From positions 153,126,140-153,190,139 of the forward strand of contig CM043955.1 in the NCBI GenBank assembly GCA_014529385.2: DNA of 64,000 nt. Direction: 5' to 3'. The DNA is from Adiantum capillus-veneris. Taxonomy: Eukaryota; Streptophyta; Polypodiopsida; Polypodiales; Pteridaceae. Numbering within the stretch: the first letter of the stretch is position 1; each line of letters begins with the position of its first letter. A program made the translations under genes and the position numbers. The notes beneath the pieces were generated by a model. It had not been told where the DNA came from. It saw nothing but the letters and a program-made list of their open reading frames with translations, and did not search any database. This document shows positions 35,098-48,033 of this stretch, one piece after another.

Positions 35098-36208
35098 ATG
35101 AATGAAGAGAGTGACGACTATCAAACTCCACCTAAGGTGATAGTCACTTTCCAATGGAAGATGCAGGATAGTGTGTTGTCACCGAGCTCTATGAGAGCAA
35201 GGAAGCTCAACAAGATCAAGGATGAAACCATATATGAAAAGGTTTAGATGATGATTCGGGTTGAACTCAAACTCATGAGGGTAGACATGCAAAAAAGAAC
35301 TCGTCAAATCCAAGGAGGAGTACAAAGTCTAGTGGTACAACAAATTGACAACAGAGATGTAGAAAGGATGAGGGCAAAAATAGAAGTAGCATAAGTCCAT
35401 TGGAGAAAGGATTTAGATGCAACAACCACCAACCTTACAATTTGGAAATCAGAGATGGAGAAGCGTATAAATGAAAAGGATGCCTTGATTGAAGAACTCA
35501 AGAGAGAGTTGCCAGAGTGCAAAAGAAAAAGACAAAAATCTACAGATGACCAGCCCAAAGTGATCGAGGAGTTGAACAATACCAAAGAGTAGGTAATAAA
35601 GAGGAGGAGCAACAAAAAACACGAGAAGCTTCCTCGTGGGTAGATAAGCTCTTCCAAATGCAAAAGAAGGCAAACAAAGTGGAGAAGTGGATTGAGACAA
35701 GAAATAAAGAAAAAGGAGGAATATCTACAACACCCCCATCTACTATCATTAACTTGACCTTGGAGGAAGAGAAAAAGAGGAAGACGAGAGCTCTTCATGT
35801 ACGTGTCATTGGGCTCAAAGACACTAACAATGTGGAAGAAGAAGTTAAGGAACTTTTGGAATGAATGAACATCCCCGAGCGTATGCACACAAGATCCTAG
35901 AGAGTAGGCAAGAAAGGGAAGGATGGGACATGTAGTCCCAAAGAAAGAGCACTCATTATGTGCTTCCCTACTTGGGAGGCTAGCAAGGAGTTTTTGAAGA
36001 AAAGACCAGCACTCAAGAAAATCGGGATTTTCTTGCGGGATGATCTCACTCTAGCATCGATAGCACACATGCAAGAGAAGATGTTGGAGATCAAGGAAGC
36101 CAGAGAGAAGGGGGAAAAAGAAATTTATAGAGGAGGGAGAGTAGTGATTATGGAAAAAAAAAAAGCACCGCATGACGATTTGAGACCTATGGGACACATG
36201 GAATTGTG
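35098..36208 (+). pseudogene. LINE copy 3 ORF1
   Basis: Starts MNEESDDYQTPPKVIV. A long coiled coil follows (EMEKRINEKDALIEELKREL), then an RNA-binding-like domain (ALHVRVIGL, ALIMCFPTWEASKEFLKKR). In-frame stops near 35246, 35392 and 35590, and a stop near 35862 followed by a frameshift, inactivate it. The pattern matches ORF1p of L1-type elements. Confidence 0.7.
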
Positions 36209-36216
36209 ATGGTTCA

Positions 36217-39200
36217 TTGAAGCTTGATGTGGTCGCCTTTGAGGATAGCTTCAGAGTAAGATGCATTATCTTCTACTCAGAGACACACCAGACTCCCGAT
36301 GGCACATTACCTAGAGTGTCGGGGTACCAATGGGAGACTACTTGTAGACGGGAGGTGAGATCAGAGTATAGAGGACGTGGGTCAGGAGGTGTGGCCATTT
36401 TATTCAGGGAGGAGTTGCAGTCTCTCATTTGTATTGTCTATAGAGATGAGCATGCCAGGTATATGTGGGTCAAGGTGAGAGAAGAGACTGGGAGGCCACT
36501 TTACATTGCAATATGCCTTTTTTCCACCAGGCACATCTCACTATGCATCCCCCAAGGGGAAGTCACCTTATATGATTTTGGATGAGGATATATGGGATTT
36601 CTCTAGAGATGCAAATGTTATCCTTTTGGGGGAATTCAATGCCAGGACAAGCACTCTCACACAGTCTTCTACGATTCCTTAGAGGAGATGTTGAGAGAAT
36701 TGGATGTCATAGATATGGGTTTGGTGAGGAGTTTGCAGGATGAAGAGAGCATGGGTTATGGGGGATATTTTATAGACATGGAGACTGCACACGGGCTGGC
36801 CATTTTGAATGGTCTACAAAGATTGCCAACATTGAGTGGGTTTACTTGTTTTCCCCCCACACACATGGGGCTAGCATAGTGGATTATGTTTTGGCGCGAC
36901 CCAATTTTAAACCCTCTATTCAATATTTTATAGTCGATCCTAGGCCTATCATTGTAGCAATAGATCATGCCCTTCTCACATTTATTGTCTCTTTTTAGTT
37001 CAGCACAACTTCATTGACAAAAACATCCACACATACCCGATATGGTTTCATGAAAAAGACTGATTCTGCCTACATGGATGGCATATACCAACACTTAGCT
37101 ATTGAGGAGCCGGGACTCCCATTAAAGAGGATCTCACCCAAATACTAACGCATGCATTACATGATGCAACAGCAAAGGCATACCCACATAGCCAGCTTGA
37201 GCACAAACGTCGTTCTGAGAGCATGTCCCAGAATCGTTGGTATGATGATGAGTGTAGAGAAACGAAAGCTATACTTCACAGAGAGGTGTCTTTGGGAGTC
37301 ATTGCTCATAGACAATCACAAATTTCCTTTTGACGGCTTGTGTGACAAAAGAAGAGGGCTTATCTAGCTCATCTAGAGAAGGAATTGTATAAGCTATTTT
37401 TGAGCAAGGACTCAAGTGAGGCATGGAGATCCTTTTGTGAGCACTCCCCTCCACCGATTATCACATCCACTGAGACTTGGGGTGAGTATGTAGCATCTAT
37501 TTACACAATTCCAGGATAACCGCCTCTACCAGACCCCCCAATGCCATGTCCAAAGACATGCTTTTTCTTTACCACTAAGATGGTGAAGAAAGCTATTGAC
37601 AAAATGAGGACTAGGAGAGCATATGATCATGATGGATTGGTAGCAGAGCACTTTATACATGCCTGAGATATGCTTGCAGAACTTCTTGCATTGATGTTCA
37701 ACCGAGCCATATGTGAGGGTTTTCCTGATACTTGGAGTATGTCGATTGTTGTGCCTATTTTCAAGGCAGGGGATCCAATGATGCTTGGGAACTATTGCAC
37801 CATTATGATTGGGCACACATTGGCTAGGTTATATGCTTCTATTCTTGAGCAGCAATTGAGTAGATGGTCAAAAAGAGCAGGCATACGAGCATCAAGATAG
37901 GTAGGTTTTAGGAGAGGTTTTTCCACTCTTGATCACATATTGACACTCAGAGCTATTATTGACGACGGCAGATCACATGGTAGGAGTACTTTTTGTTCTT
38001 TTGTGGACTTCCACAAATCATTTGACACAGTCCCTAGAGCTCGACTGATGTGCAGGATACAAAAAATAGGTGTACCTATAGAGCTGATTTGGGGGATCAT
38101 TGCCCTGTATAGGATAGTTGTGGGTCAGATCCACACTCCCAAGGGGGTATCTGCTCTTTTTCACTCCACTATTGGGGTGAAACAAGGTTGTCCACTCTCC
38201 CTTACTTTATTTGGTATTTATGCGGATGAGGTTTCTGAATCTATTGAGAGGAAAGGCGACAGAGGAGAACAGTTAGTAGCGACTTGGATCCCATTGCTAC
38301 TATATGCAGATGATATTGTGTTGATCTCAGATTCACCAGAGGGAATGCAACAACATTTGGATACATTGCACACATTTGCTAGTGATAGAGGCCTATCAAT
38401 GAACCTTGGCAAGACCAAGGTTATGGTGTTCAACACCACACCAGAGCAGGTCAGGCGATCTGCACCTACCTTTGCATTTGTTCAAGAGATAGTGGAGTAT
38501 ACGGATGCATACATGTACCTCAGTGTAGTCTTTAGTATCCCAATGTTTTCTTTGAGGAGAGCAACAGAGACTAGGATGATGAGAGTATATGAGGCTTTAG
38601 GGAAGATGGAGAGGATATGTTTGTAGGTTTAGTTTCAGAAACCTCAAACAAAACTCACATCAGTTATGCTTTATGGGGTGCAAATTTGGGGGGCAACAGT
38701 GGACCGCCATAGTCGGGCTGGCAGTATTGATGGATGGAAGTGCATGGAGAGACCTTTGGTCTCTATGATTTCTCGGATGATTAGGGCCAAGCCCTCTATA
38801 CCACATGAGATTATCTATGGAGAGCTCGCTATTCCACCACTGATCATCGAGGCACTCACCAGATCCGTTTCTTTCATGCACAGTATCTGGGATCTCCCCA
38901 GAGACAGATATGCCCGCCTAGCTTTGGAGTCTTCTTGATATCTTGCCTCACAGGGAGACACCTCTTGTTGGTATGCATAGATGACATCTTTGCATGGTTT
39001 TGACATAGATAGACTACCCCCTTTCTAGTATTCGTGAGACACACCCTCCTTGTCTCTCACACGGACTGTGATCACTCAACTCATCAGACATGACTTGATT
39101 CAATTAGACACTAGGAGGACTGTGATCACTCAACTCATCAGACATGACTTGATTCAATTAGACACTAGGAGGACATGGATACAACCAATGTGTGTGCTTG

Positions 39201-39828
39201 GCATGAAGATGGATTTGTACAGAGAGCATCATCTTGAGCTTATAGAGGATGGTTTTGTGATTAGACCCGCCTACATGGACATGACTTGATTCAATTAGAC
39301 ACTCAACTCATCAGACATGACTTGATTCAATTAGACACTAGGAGGACATGGATACAACCAATGTGTGTGCTTGGCATGAAGATGGATTTCTACAGAGAGC
39401 ATCGTCTTGAGCTTATAGAGGATGGTTTTGTGATTAGACCCACCTACATGGACACTCATCTATCCCATGGATTAAGATGTGCTATAGGACAAATGCGCAC
39501 ATTGTCACATCAGTTAGAGATTGAGACTGGTAGATTTAGAGCAGTACCAATAGAGGTGAAGATGTTTCAACTATGCCATATAGAGCTTGAGATAGAGTTA
39601 CATCACATTTGTCATTGCCCAGTTTACTATGAGATACAAGGCCGTTTCCACTACCTATTTAGAGAGGGTTTTGAACCATTGTCCAAAGTTATGAGAGATC
39701 AATATCATAGATGCCTTGGGCTATTTGTATTAGAGTTGTGCAGACATAGGGAGAGCCTCTTGAGGAGACCAGACAGTAGGAGACACTCACAGAGGGAGAT
39801 CATTGATTTTTTCAGACTACATGCATGA
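36217..39828 (+). pseudogene. LINE copy 3 ORF2, endonuclease, RT and C-terminal finger
   Basis: Endonuclease: GGVAILFREEL and VILLGEFNARTS, with frame changes near 36530 and several stops up to 37000. RT from about 37550: VVPIFKAGDPMMLGNY, FVDFHKSFDTVPRARL, GVKQGCPLSLTLFG and LLLYADDIVLIS (YADD at 38303-38314). The C-terminal zinc-finger region reads CHIELEIELHHICHCPVYY near 39580. Stops at 37898, 38624 and 38936 and duplications at 39065-39455 break it. It is the longest LINE here, with all domains traceable, but not functional. Its RT differs clearly from LINE copy 1, so it is a different family. Confidence 0.85.
39065..39172. repeat. 54-bp unit in tandem within LINE ORF2
   Basis: A unit starting ACTGTGATCACTCAACTC occurs twice, head to tail. 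Since 54 is a multiple of 3, the frame stays open across it. A further, larger duplication repeats the region 39135-39279 at about 39310-39455. Confidence 0.9.
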
Positions 39829-39957
39829 CATTCAGATGAGCAAGCATCACAGAAGACTTCAGAGTCCACGTGTACCATAGGTACACTAGATGACAGGTCC
39901 ATTGAACTTGGGAGATCAAAATGCCCATTATTGTGAGGGTCATCAAGACATTTGTCA

Positions 39958-40313
39958 AGCTGCATCAGAGGGTCCGGACTAATTTGGCCAGACATGGGAG
40001 ATGCCCACTCATTGAGGAGTACATTGATGAGCTCCGCCAAAGACCGATGCTGGATATCATAAGATAGGATCTAGGATCTTGATCCCAACATCTCAGCCTT
40101 TCATCTCATTTCATTTCATCCCATTCCTTTCATCGGTGGAAGCTGCATCAGAGGGTCCGGACTAATTTGGCCAGACATGGGAGATGCCCACTCATTGAGG
40201 AGGACATTGATGAGCTCCGCCAAAGACCGATGCTGGATATCATAAGATAGGATCTAGGATCTTGATCCCAACATCTCAGCCTTTCATCTCATTTCATTTC
40301 ATCCCATTCCTTT
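39958..40313. repeat. 183-bp tandem duplication in LINE 3' region
   Basis: The segment beginning AGCTGCATCAGAGGGTCC is repeated at 40141 with almost no change; both copies run through GGATCTAGGATCTTGATCCC to CATTCCTTTC. The near identity indicates a recent local duplication. Confidence 0.9.
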
Positions 40314-40424
40314 CTGTTTTTGTTCCATTTCACTTAAGCTCAGGTCAGTTTCAGTTTTTCAGTTTGTTAGTCTTTTACACAGACATTGTATCAGATTCCC
40401 CATTTGTAAACTCTTATGTCTCAT

Positions 40425-40439
40425 AGGTCAATTTGGCCT
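40425..40439 (+). other. LINE 3' hairpin, copy 3
   Basis: AGGTCAATTTGGCCT, a variant of the hairpin in copies 1 and 2; the changed stem can still pair with a G-T wobble. It is followed after about 33 bp by CT repeats. Confidence 0.5.
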
Positions 40440-40469
40440 TGAAGATGTTAATATATCATTTCATTTCAT

Positions 40470-40472
<3 letters not shown>

Positions 40473-40561
<89 letters not shown>
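40473..40561. repeat. (CT)n tail of LINE copy 3
   Basis: 89 bp of uninterrupted CT after the LINE 3' end, followed by a short AT-rich dinucleotide run. Confidence 0.9.
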
Positions 40562-40565
<4 letters not shown>

Positions 40566-41189
40566 CAATATATATAGATACATATATACATATATATATA
40601 TATATTCCCACAGTGCAGTGTGCACATGTATTCACCATCCACTTGGTCATTTTCTTGAGTATGCTTTCATTCATAACACACATTCAGAGGTAGCACTAGT
40701 TGCTAGGTACCTCTAGATGCAGTCCAACTCATCGGTTAAACTCCATGCTAGGTTGGGCGCTAAGAACTCCTCCACTATGTAAATGCTAGAAAGGGGGAAA
40801 GGGAAACATGCACAAGCACACAAACAATTGGCCTCTCTATAGCCCAGGATACTCATTACACCCCAATCCACTAGAGTTCGCCTTCAAAACTCAACACCTC
40901 TGCATACAAACCACCGTCTACACGCATACCATCACATGCACGCTTAGCACAATCACTTGACAACACAACACACCAATTTTTCCCATTTGTAACCTTCACA
41001 TAGCACACACCACTCTCTCTTTCTCTCTCACACACACAGAGGTCCGAGGAGGCATACACATCTCACACAACTATCACCAGATACTTTGAGTAGACCAAAG
41101 ACAAGAAGGGGGAAAAGGGGAAGAAACGGCACAAAATCTGGCTATGATTTTCTCTAATTATGACAAGATCGTCATCTACAACAACACCA
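40562..41189. other. Noncoding stretch
   Basis: No gene or recognisable element; AC-rich sequence with short CT and CA runs. Confidence 0.45.
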
Positions 41190-41312
41190 TGACACTTGCT
41201 AGGATCGACTCCTTCGGCACGAGTACGACAAGCGTAAAAAAAACACTTTGGCAACTTGCTAGGACCGACTCCTTCGGCACGAGCACGACAAGTGCAAAAA
41301 AAAACACTTTAG
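41190..41312. repeat. 60-bp tandem duplication
   Basis: Two units starting ACTTGCTAGGATCGACTC, each with CCTTCGGCACGAG and an A-tract, differ at a few bases. No coding potential is evident. Confidence 0.8.
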
Positions 41313-44300
41313 AAACATCCTCCTTCAAGGGATTCTCCTCACTGAGTGCTTGAGCAAAACCTCTGTTGTCGATGCCCTTGTTGGCTCCAACCTTCTTTTC
41401 CAAGGCTCCTCCAAGAGCTTCCCTCTCGAGCTCTCTCCAACTCCAAAACCAAGTCTCCCTCTTGAGCTTTACCGAGAACTCCAAAACTGTCCAAAAAAGC
41501 TGCCCCTTAGGGCATGTGTAACTGCCAATTTTAGTCGACCACTTTTCCTTTTTTAGCCATCTGCACCACTGCTTGCTATTTTTGGCTTTTGCTTGGTCTC
41601 CTAGGCATGTGGTCACCACGTGTGAGCACCCCTGGGGTTGTAATGGAAGCATGACAACAACTCTCAAGGGAAAGCCTCCCCTGATAAAATGATTTGGCCC
41701 CGAGAGACCGCGTTGTCGGAGTGCGCGTTTCTCCAGGGTCAACTAGGAAAGCGTCAGTCTTCTAGTTGTAGACACAGAAGCAAGTGAGATGTAAACCAAA
41801 TAAAACCAGTGCGGTTAAGGCCAATTTAGTGTTAATAAGATGATATAGAGATGCTTAGAGAGAATTTCAAGAGAATATCACAGATCGGAACAGAGTTAAT
41901 GACTAAAGTCCAACTTAGAACAGATATTAACACTTAATTGAGCTGGCAATCAGAAGATGTTTCCATTAAACAGATATCTGGAACCCTTGATACAAACGGT
42001 TGCATACACCAAGGTTAGTATGCCTACTGATTTGAAATCGGGCTATTCAAATAACCCAAACCCATTGGAAGCAACTCGTAATTTCCAAGCAGAACACGCA
42101 CCCTATATTGTTCCTTTGCTCTTGAATCCAGTGCTAGACGCTTCTCAAACGAGAAGCTTGCTGATAAAAAACTCCTTCTTTCGTTCCTTTCTCCCTCTGA
42201 GAGAGAGAGAGAATTCTTTTACGTGATTCCAAAGAGACCTTCCCTTCTCCCCTTCTTCACGCTTGCCCCATTCTCCAAAACAACACTTGCTTCTTCTTCT
42301 TCGACTCCTCCCGCCCACAAAAACATAACTGCTTCTTCCTCTTTCACAACACCCACTCTCCAAAACACTACCTGCTTTCTCTTCTTCGACAACTCCCGAA
42401 GAGCTCTTCCCAAAATTGTCCTCTCCAAAACTGTCAAAACTTGGCCCTTAAGGTGTGTGAGACCTCCTATTTTTAGGCCCCCGACTATTTTTGGCTTCTC
42501 GCATGTGAAGGCCCCGTATATCCGGCTTCACTTCCTTGTGACTTGAGTCATCCACTGCGCAGGATCCCCCTCTTAATCGGCACACTGACGGCACCGTCAG
42601 TGCTCCCAAGCCTCCTCTCAAAATAGGTTTGCCCTTAGGGACAAGGGAACAACACTGCCACGCGGCTTGCCATGTCATCAATTGACCATAGTGCCGTCCC
42701 CAGCTGTCGACGATCATCGGCTGGGACAATGTCGCTGCCTTTGTCAAAAGTGCCACCAACTACCGCACGAGAGCCGCCAGCGGTAGCGCCCGCAGGGCCA
42801 CAACCATAGCCTTCAAATGTCCAAGATTTCCACACCATTGAGATACCTAATATGGGGGCCGCTTGCAGTATATACACCCTTCGATCTCTTGTTCATGTGC
42901 GCATATGGGATCACTTGACTCCATGTGGAAGCCTCCCAATTCCCCTCCAATGCTCCAAAAGAAACCCCCTTAAAATTTTTGAGAAACTCCCTTTTCTTCC
43001 CCCAACTTCCACTACCTATAGTTGGACCCCCAGTATTCAGATTTTTGAGTCGTCAAGACCGGATGAAAGGCACCATCCCCTACTCTGAGCTCTATGCATG
43101 AGAGCCGTAAACTCCTATGGCCCTCTCTTGCCACATAGAACACATGCACAACCTGGCGACGCTTTAGAAAACTCAAACGGCACATTTATCGAGGTGGCCA
43201 ACCTTGCACAAACTTGGCCACCGTTAAAACTTTTACTACCAATAACTTGACATCCAAAGCTCCGATTGCCGATCTAAAAAGACCATCAAGATCCATAAAT
43301 CAAGCACTACACACCCATCTGCTGAAACTGGCTCGAACCACCTGGCATCACTTAGCCTATCAGTCTCATATGTGCAATCACTTCCAACTTCAAACTCAAA
43401 TATCTTGCAATCTACAACTCCGTTTGATGAGCCGTCTGAACCTGTTCCTTCAACACTTCAAGCTCTACATATCCAAGCCAAGAACCAACACCTCGAACAT
43501 TCTTCACCTGCCACCCTGTCAGGCCCTATCTGGAGCCCTTCTTGCTCTAGAAACCCACATAAAGCATACATCTCCGGACACTTGCTGACATATCAAATGT
43601 TAACATTATTCATAAGTTGACAAAACCTCGAATATGTATGCGGATTTACATCTTTCACCACTATGCCCGCAAAGCAGCACGACAGCGTGTGAACGACCAC
43701 CGCTAGGCATTCCACATCAACATCATGCTCATGGCCCACAGTCCGTTGGCCAACCAAAAGTCCAATAGAACAGTGGCAGCGCTCGATAGGGTCGTCGCCA
43801 ATAGCGGCGCCACGCAGCACCCAAAGAGGCAAACAACGCCCGCAACCATAGCCGGAGAGCTCTTCACTCTCTCTCCCACTTGTTGTCCTATTGTGGCCTC
43901 ATGGTGTAGCACATATACCACGCCTTCTTGCCTCCTTGCATGCTATGTGGGATAAATCCATGACACGTGGCAGTCTCCTATGCACTTGGCTCCAAAGGCC
44001 TCCACAACCTTCTCAAAAAACTTCAAAAAAAACATTTTCTTCCACCCTTTCTAAACATGTTCCATTTAGTGCACATGGTTTCAATCATCGAGCCATCAAA
44101 ACTAACCAAACCCTAACATTCTCACTTCATCTCATGCAAACCCCATTGTCTTTGGACTTTGCCGAGCACTCCAACCAAACTGACAAAAACTTGAAAAAAC
44201 CATCTGGCATTGCTTCTCTTTGGCCAGTAACTTTGCAACCGTGAGCCTAATCGACGAGCCGTAAACTCGTGGCCTTTACTTGCCGTGTAGAATGCATACA

Positions 44301-44700
44301 AATCCTTGCAAGGCTCCAAAATGATCAAATGGCACATTGACCAAGGCGACCTATTTGTCACACAACTGGCCTCGAGTGAAATTTCAACTGGTAATATCTT
44401 TCTCATTCTGGCTCTAGATTATAAGACCAACATGCTCCACATGATGAGAACTTTAGGCCCATGCATTCACATCAGCTTTGATCACATGTCTCCACTTGTC
44501 ATGTTCGTCTTCGATCTGCAAACACCTCCAGCTTTTAGACCAGCTTGTAGACCATACTTAGGGCCACCTTTGGCACTCTCGTCTCTACACTTTCAACACT
44601 TCAAAGATGCACCTTTGACAGGCACCATAACAAAGCATTCTAGCCTTGAAAACCACATATAGCATACATAACTGCTACCACTTGCTTGCTCTTGATCTCC
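41313..44700. repeat. Noncoding region with old degenerate duplications
   Basis: No gene found. Two pairs of related blocks are visible. One pair is around 41400-41560 and 42380-42500 (CTCCAAAACTGTC, then CCTTA-GG and an ATTTTTAG-like run). The other is 43100-43585 and 44255-44690 (GAGCCGTAAACTC near the start, ACCACAT-AAGCATACAT near the end). The region is C-rich on the plus strand with pyrimidine-rich blocks. It could be remains of long LTRs, but I found no ends. Confidence 0.45.
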
Positions 44701-46504
44701 ATAGTTGCTCCATCATTTGGCAAGCCCTTGAAATCTTGATTTGTACTCTTTGCAGTACCGACCAACTTTGGTTGCACCAACGCTTCCAGAAATCTGATGT
44801 ATATTGAAATTGTGTAATTTTTGCACAGATCCTTGGGCACGGGTATCTCTTAAAATTTATTTCCAACATTTGATTTGGTATTATAGTTCCAAGTGTGAGA
44901 AGTTCCCAAAGTATTGAAGTGTTATTTTGGATCCCCTTAGGTACCATGTAGACACACTACAATTACCCTGCATAGTATCAAATTGGATCCATAGTACCAA
45001 ATTGTGTACTTTTTTGTATAGTACATATTACCAAATTAGATCCATAATACTAAATTAGGAACTTTTCTAGATACAAAAAAGCACCAAAATTGGCACTATG
45101 CATCTACTTTGGTACTTTGTAGGATACATTGAAAGCACCAAATTTGTTTCCAAAACCCGATTTGGTATTATACTACCAAGTGTGAGTAGCACACAAAAGT
45201 ACCAAATTAGAACTGTGCATCCATACTTTTGTTCATTGCAACCAAAAAATTATAATGTGCATCATTTTTGGTACTATACAAAATCTAGAGAAGCACAAAA
45301 CTTGGTAATATGGAGGTAGGAATTGAACTTGGTAATATGGAGGTAGGAATTGATACCTACAATGACAGTATGGAGCTAGGAATCGGTAGTGTGGAGCTGA
45401 AAATTGGTACCTACAATGATTGCTGCCCAAAAAGTACTAAACTAGTACTGTATGGCCGAGAGGAATTGCTGGCCAAAAACTACCAATTTGTATTGTACAT
45501 CCAAATGTGGTGTTGCCCAAAGACTAAAAATTTTGTACTATTCCAATAGAAACCAACAACACCAAGGATTGCATTGTAGAAAAAAAACATTATCTAAGAG
45601 TCATCTAGAAGATGTATGGATTCTAGGCTTACAAATATCCTTCTTTTAGGTGAAACTCTCATTTTAGATTTTGATATTGTGGTCACCAAATATCCAGTTT
45701 CACTTGTATTGTCTGTGGCAAGCACTAAGTGGCAACACTTCATCCTCATCTTTCATTTCTAGCCAACTATTTGTTGCCGCTATATTCCATCGATGAACAC
45801 CCAAGACAACAAGTTTAGATTGGTCACTGACGTTGTTCTCTAATCAGCATTGTTCAGTATCATCTTCAAAGAGAGTGCGGTACTTTTAGCTGAGTCAAAG
45901 TGCTAAGAATGCCAAAAAGAAGACTTAATTGTACATCAAAACTCCTCAACTTGGAAAATGGTTGATAATGCAAGCTGCTCTAGAATTTCTTGTTGTCCTA
46001 TTGTTGTTATTTCTTGGGTCTGGCATTGCCAACATCTAGCCATGGCTTTACATATATTGTTCGTTGACTTGGTTCTTGAAAGTTTATATGTCTTAGTAGG
46101 GTTGTTCTCCTTGCATTGTTGCTCATGCTTCTTTTGCACACGATAGCCCCGTAGAACTTCTTGGTTGCTAACAAGTTTGTGAACGCTCATGGTTTCCATG
46201 ATAGGAACCTCTATAAATGTAGATATCCTTGACTCAAGATTGGTGAAGGGATCATGCTCAGCTTCCATCATCATCTCCATAGATATGGTACTGGCTTGGG
46301 TTTCCATGGATGTAGAGAGAGAGAGAGAGTAACAAAATTTGCTTCCTTGCACGTTGAAAGTCCCACACACGTTTACACCTACGTCGATTTGTTAATGGAA
46401 CGTTTCAAAAAAATGACTAGAGTATTAAACCTTCGAGAATTTTCACTTTAATTTTTCTCCTTTATTTTCTTGTTCTACTTAGGAAATCCACCAAGCCTAT
46501 GTGA
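44701..46504. other. AT-rich noncoding stretch with recurrent ACCAAAT words
   Basis: Between about 44870 and 45560 words such as GTACCAAATT and TTTGGTA recur many times at irregular spacing on both strands. It may be an old satellite-like or transcribed filler. The rest has no recognisable gene. Confidence 0.4.
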
Positions 46505-47271
46505 TGTCAAGGACAACCAGTTTTGCATCACCATCCCTTGCTTTTAGCTCATAATGGCCCATGAAGGCTTGTACCTCCCTAACTTTTGTTGGTCGTGGTA
46601 GAGCAATAATCACTTGAATCCTTTCAAAATTTGTGGAAATGATGTTCTTGGACACAATGTGCCCTATGATTTTTCATTGTCTTGCCATGAAGACACATTT
46701 TTTCAAATTTGAGCAGATACGATAGGTCCTGCATTTTTCAAAGATCTTCTTCGAGTGTTCTATGTGCTCATTTCTCAAAAGAGAATGCACACATAAGTCA
46801 TCCATGTAAATTTCTAAGAATTGTATTAGATATTCCTTAAAAGCATGACTCATCAACCTTTGGAATGTGGCAGGTGCATTGGTTAAGCCAAAACATCACT
46901 CTATAAGCAAATGTGCCCCATTTTGTAGCAAAGTCTATCTTATGTTAATCCTCTGTCTTTATAGCAAGATGCTTGTAGCCTGAAAATCCGTCAAGCAAGC
47001 TATAAGCTTCCTTACCTGCAACTCCCTCTATCACATGATCAATTATTGGCAAGGGATAGTTGTCTCTAATAGTAGCAGTGTTTACTTGTTTGAGATTTAC
47101 ACCACATAATTTTTTGTTTTTCTTGGGCACTAACACATTTGATGAAACCCAGTCCGTATGCTCAATCTTGATAAAATCCGCTTCCTTAATCTTGTCTATC
47201 TCCTCTTTTTGGAAAAAGTTATAGATATAGAGGCATTGTTTGCGAGGTTTTGCATCACCATTAAGGGGCAT
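46505..47271 (-). pseudogene. Reverse-strand gypsy RT remnant
   Basis: Reading leftward from 47271: VSSNVLVPKKNKK, NYPLPIIDHVIEGVAGKEAY and LLDGFSGYKHLAI. After a frame change come YMDDLCVHS (YMDD box near 46800) and LKKCVFMA, then GHIVSKN and ALPRPTKVREVQAFMGHY to about 46530. It belongs to Ty3/gypsy but to a different family from gypsy-1. RNase H and integrase are missing. Confidence 0.85.
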
Positions 47272-47495
47272 CGTGGGTTGAAAAATGTTGGTAGCCGTAA
47301 GGTCATGTATGACATGCTTGTGGCCAAGGCTCTTCCACTTTTGGAATTTTCCTCATCACTTATGACTTTGATTCATGTGTGGTGTTAGTTACCCCATTGT
47401 CCAATGTTGTTTTTGTCTCAAGTTTCATTTGATCGTTTCTTTTTGTCTCTTCTATGCTCTATTTCCCTATCCCTATGTGGATTAAAACCTTGTAT

Positions 47496-48033
47496 CTAGC
47501 CATGTTTGGGTTTTTTTGGATCCATTAGAGCTTGAGCTATCTCTATGAGCTCTAGTCTCTGTTTCTCAACTTCAGGATGTGAATATGTCAGCCATCTCCT
47601 TTCTAGTGGTTGATTGGTTTTCAATCTTGCTTTGTAAGCTTGCAATAGAGCCTCTAAGGGTTCTATAACTTTATCCACTAAGACTGAACCTTCTGTTGAC
47701 TCTTTTGGATGCCACGACTCCTTTCTTTTGAATTTTGGGTGACATAGCTCCTTCCATTTAAATTCTGTTCTCTTTTTCATGTTTCAGCTGCTCTCAATCT
47801 TGTCGCAGCTCCATTTCTAAGGCAGACTTCTTTTTTAAACTCTTTGCTTTCATTTTGTCTCGTTTGTCTTTCCATGATTTTCTTTGAGTCCTTACCAACA
47901 AGCTTTTAAATTTTGTTTGAATAGGTAGTTTGTTTTTGTCCTTGATCCATGTGTTATTTATAGCTTTTTGAGCTTGAGCTCTAGTCACCACATTAATTGG
48001 AGTTGTAGGCTTGGTTTTTGACCACTCAAGCAA
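47496..48033 (-). pseudogene. Reverse-strand gypsy region upstream of RT
   Basis: Two adjacent lysine-rich frames upstream of the RT remnant in the same orientation. One has VVTRAQAQKAINNTW, typical of the linker before RT in some gypsy elements; the other has LERRWLTYSHPEVEKQR. A frame change separates them. No zinc knuckle or protease core could be found. Confidence 0.5.

Noticed and set aside
35304..35888. 194-residue minus-strand ORF, hydrophobic
   Set aside because: It is antisense to the coiled-coil ORF1 of LINE copy 3; Lys/Glu-rich coding sequence reads as Leu/Phe/Ser-rich on the other strand.
44870..45560. Recurrent ACCAAAT words considered as a CRISPR-like or satellite array
   Set aside because: Spacing and unit length are irregular and words occur on both strands; no true repeat-spacer pattern.
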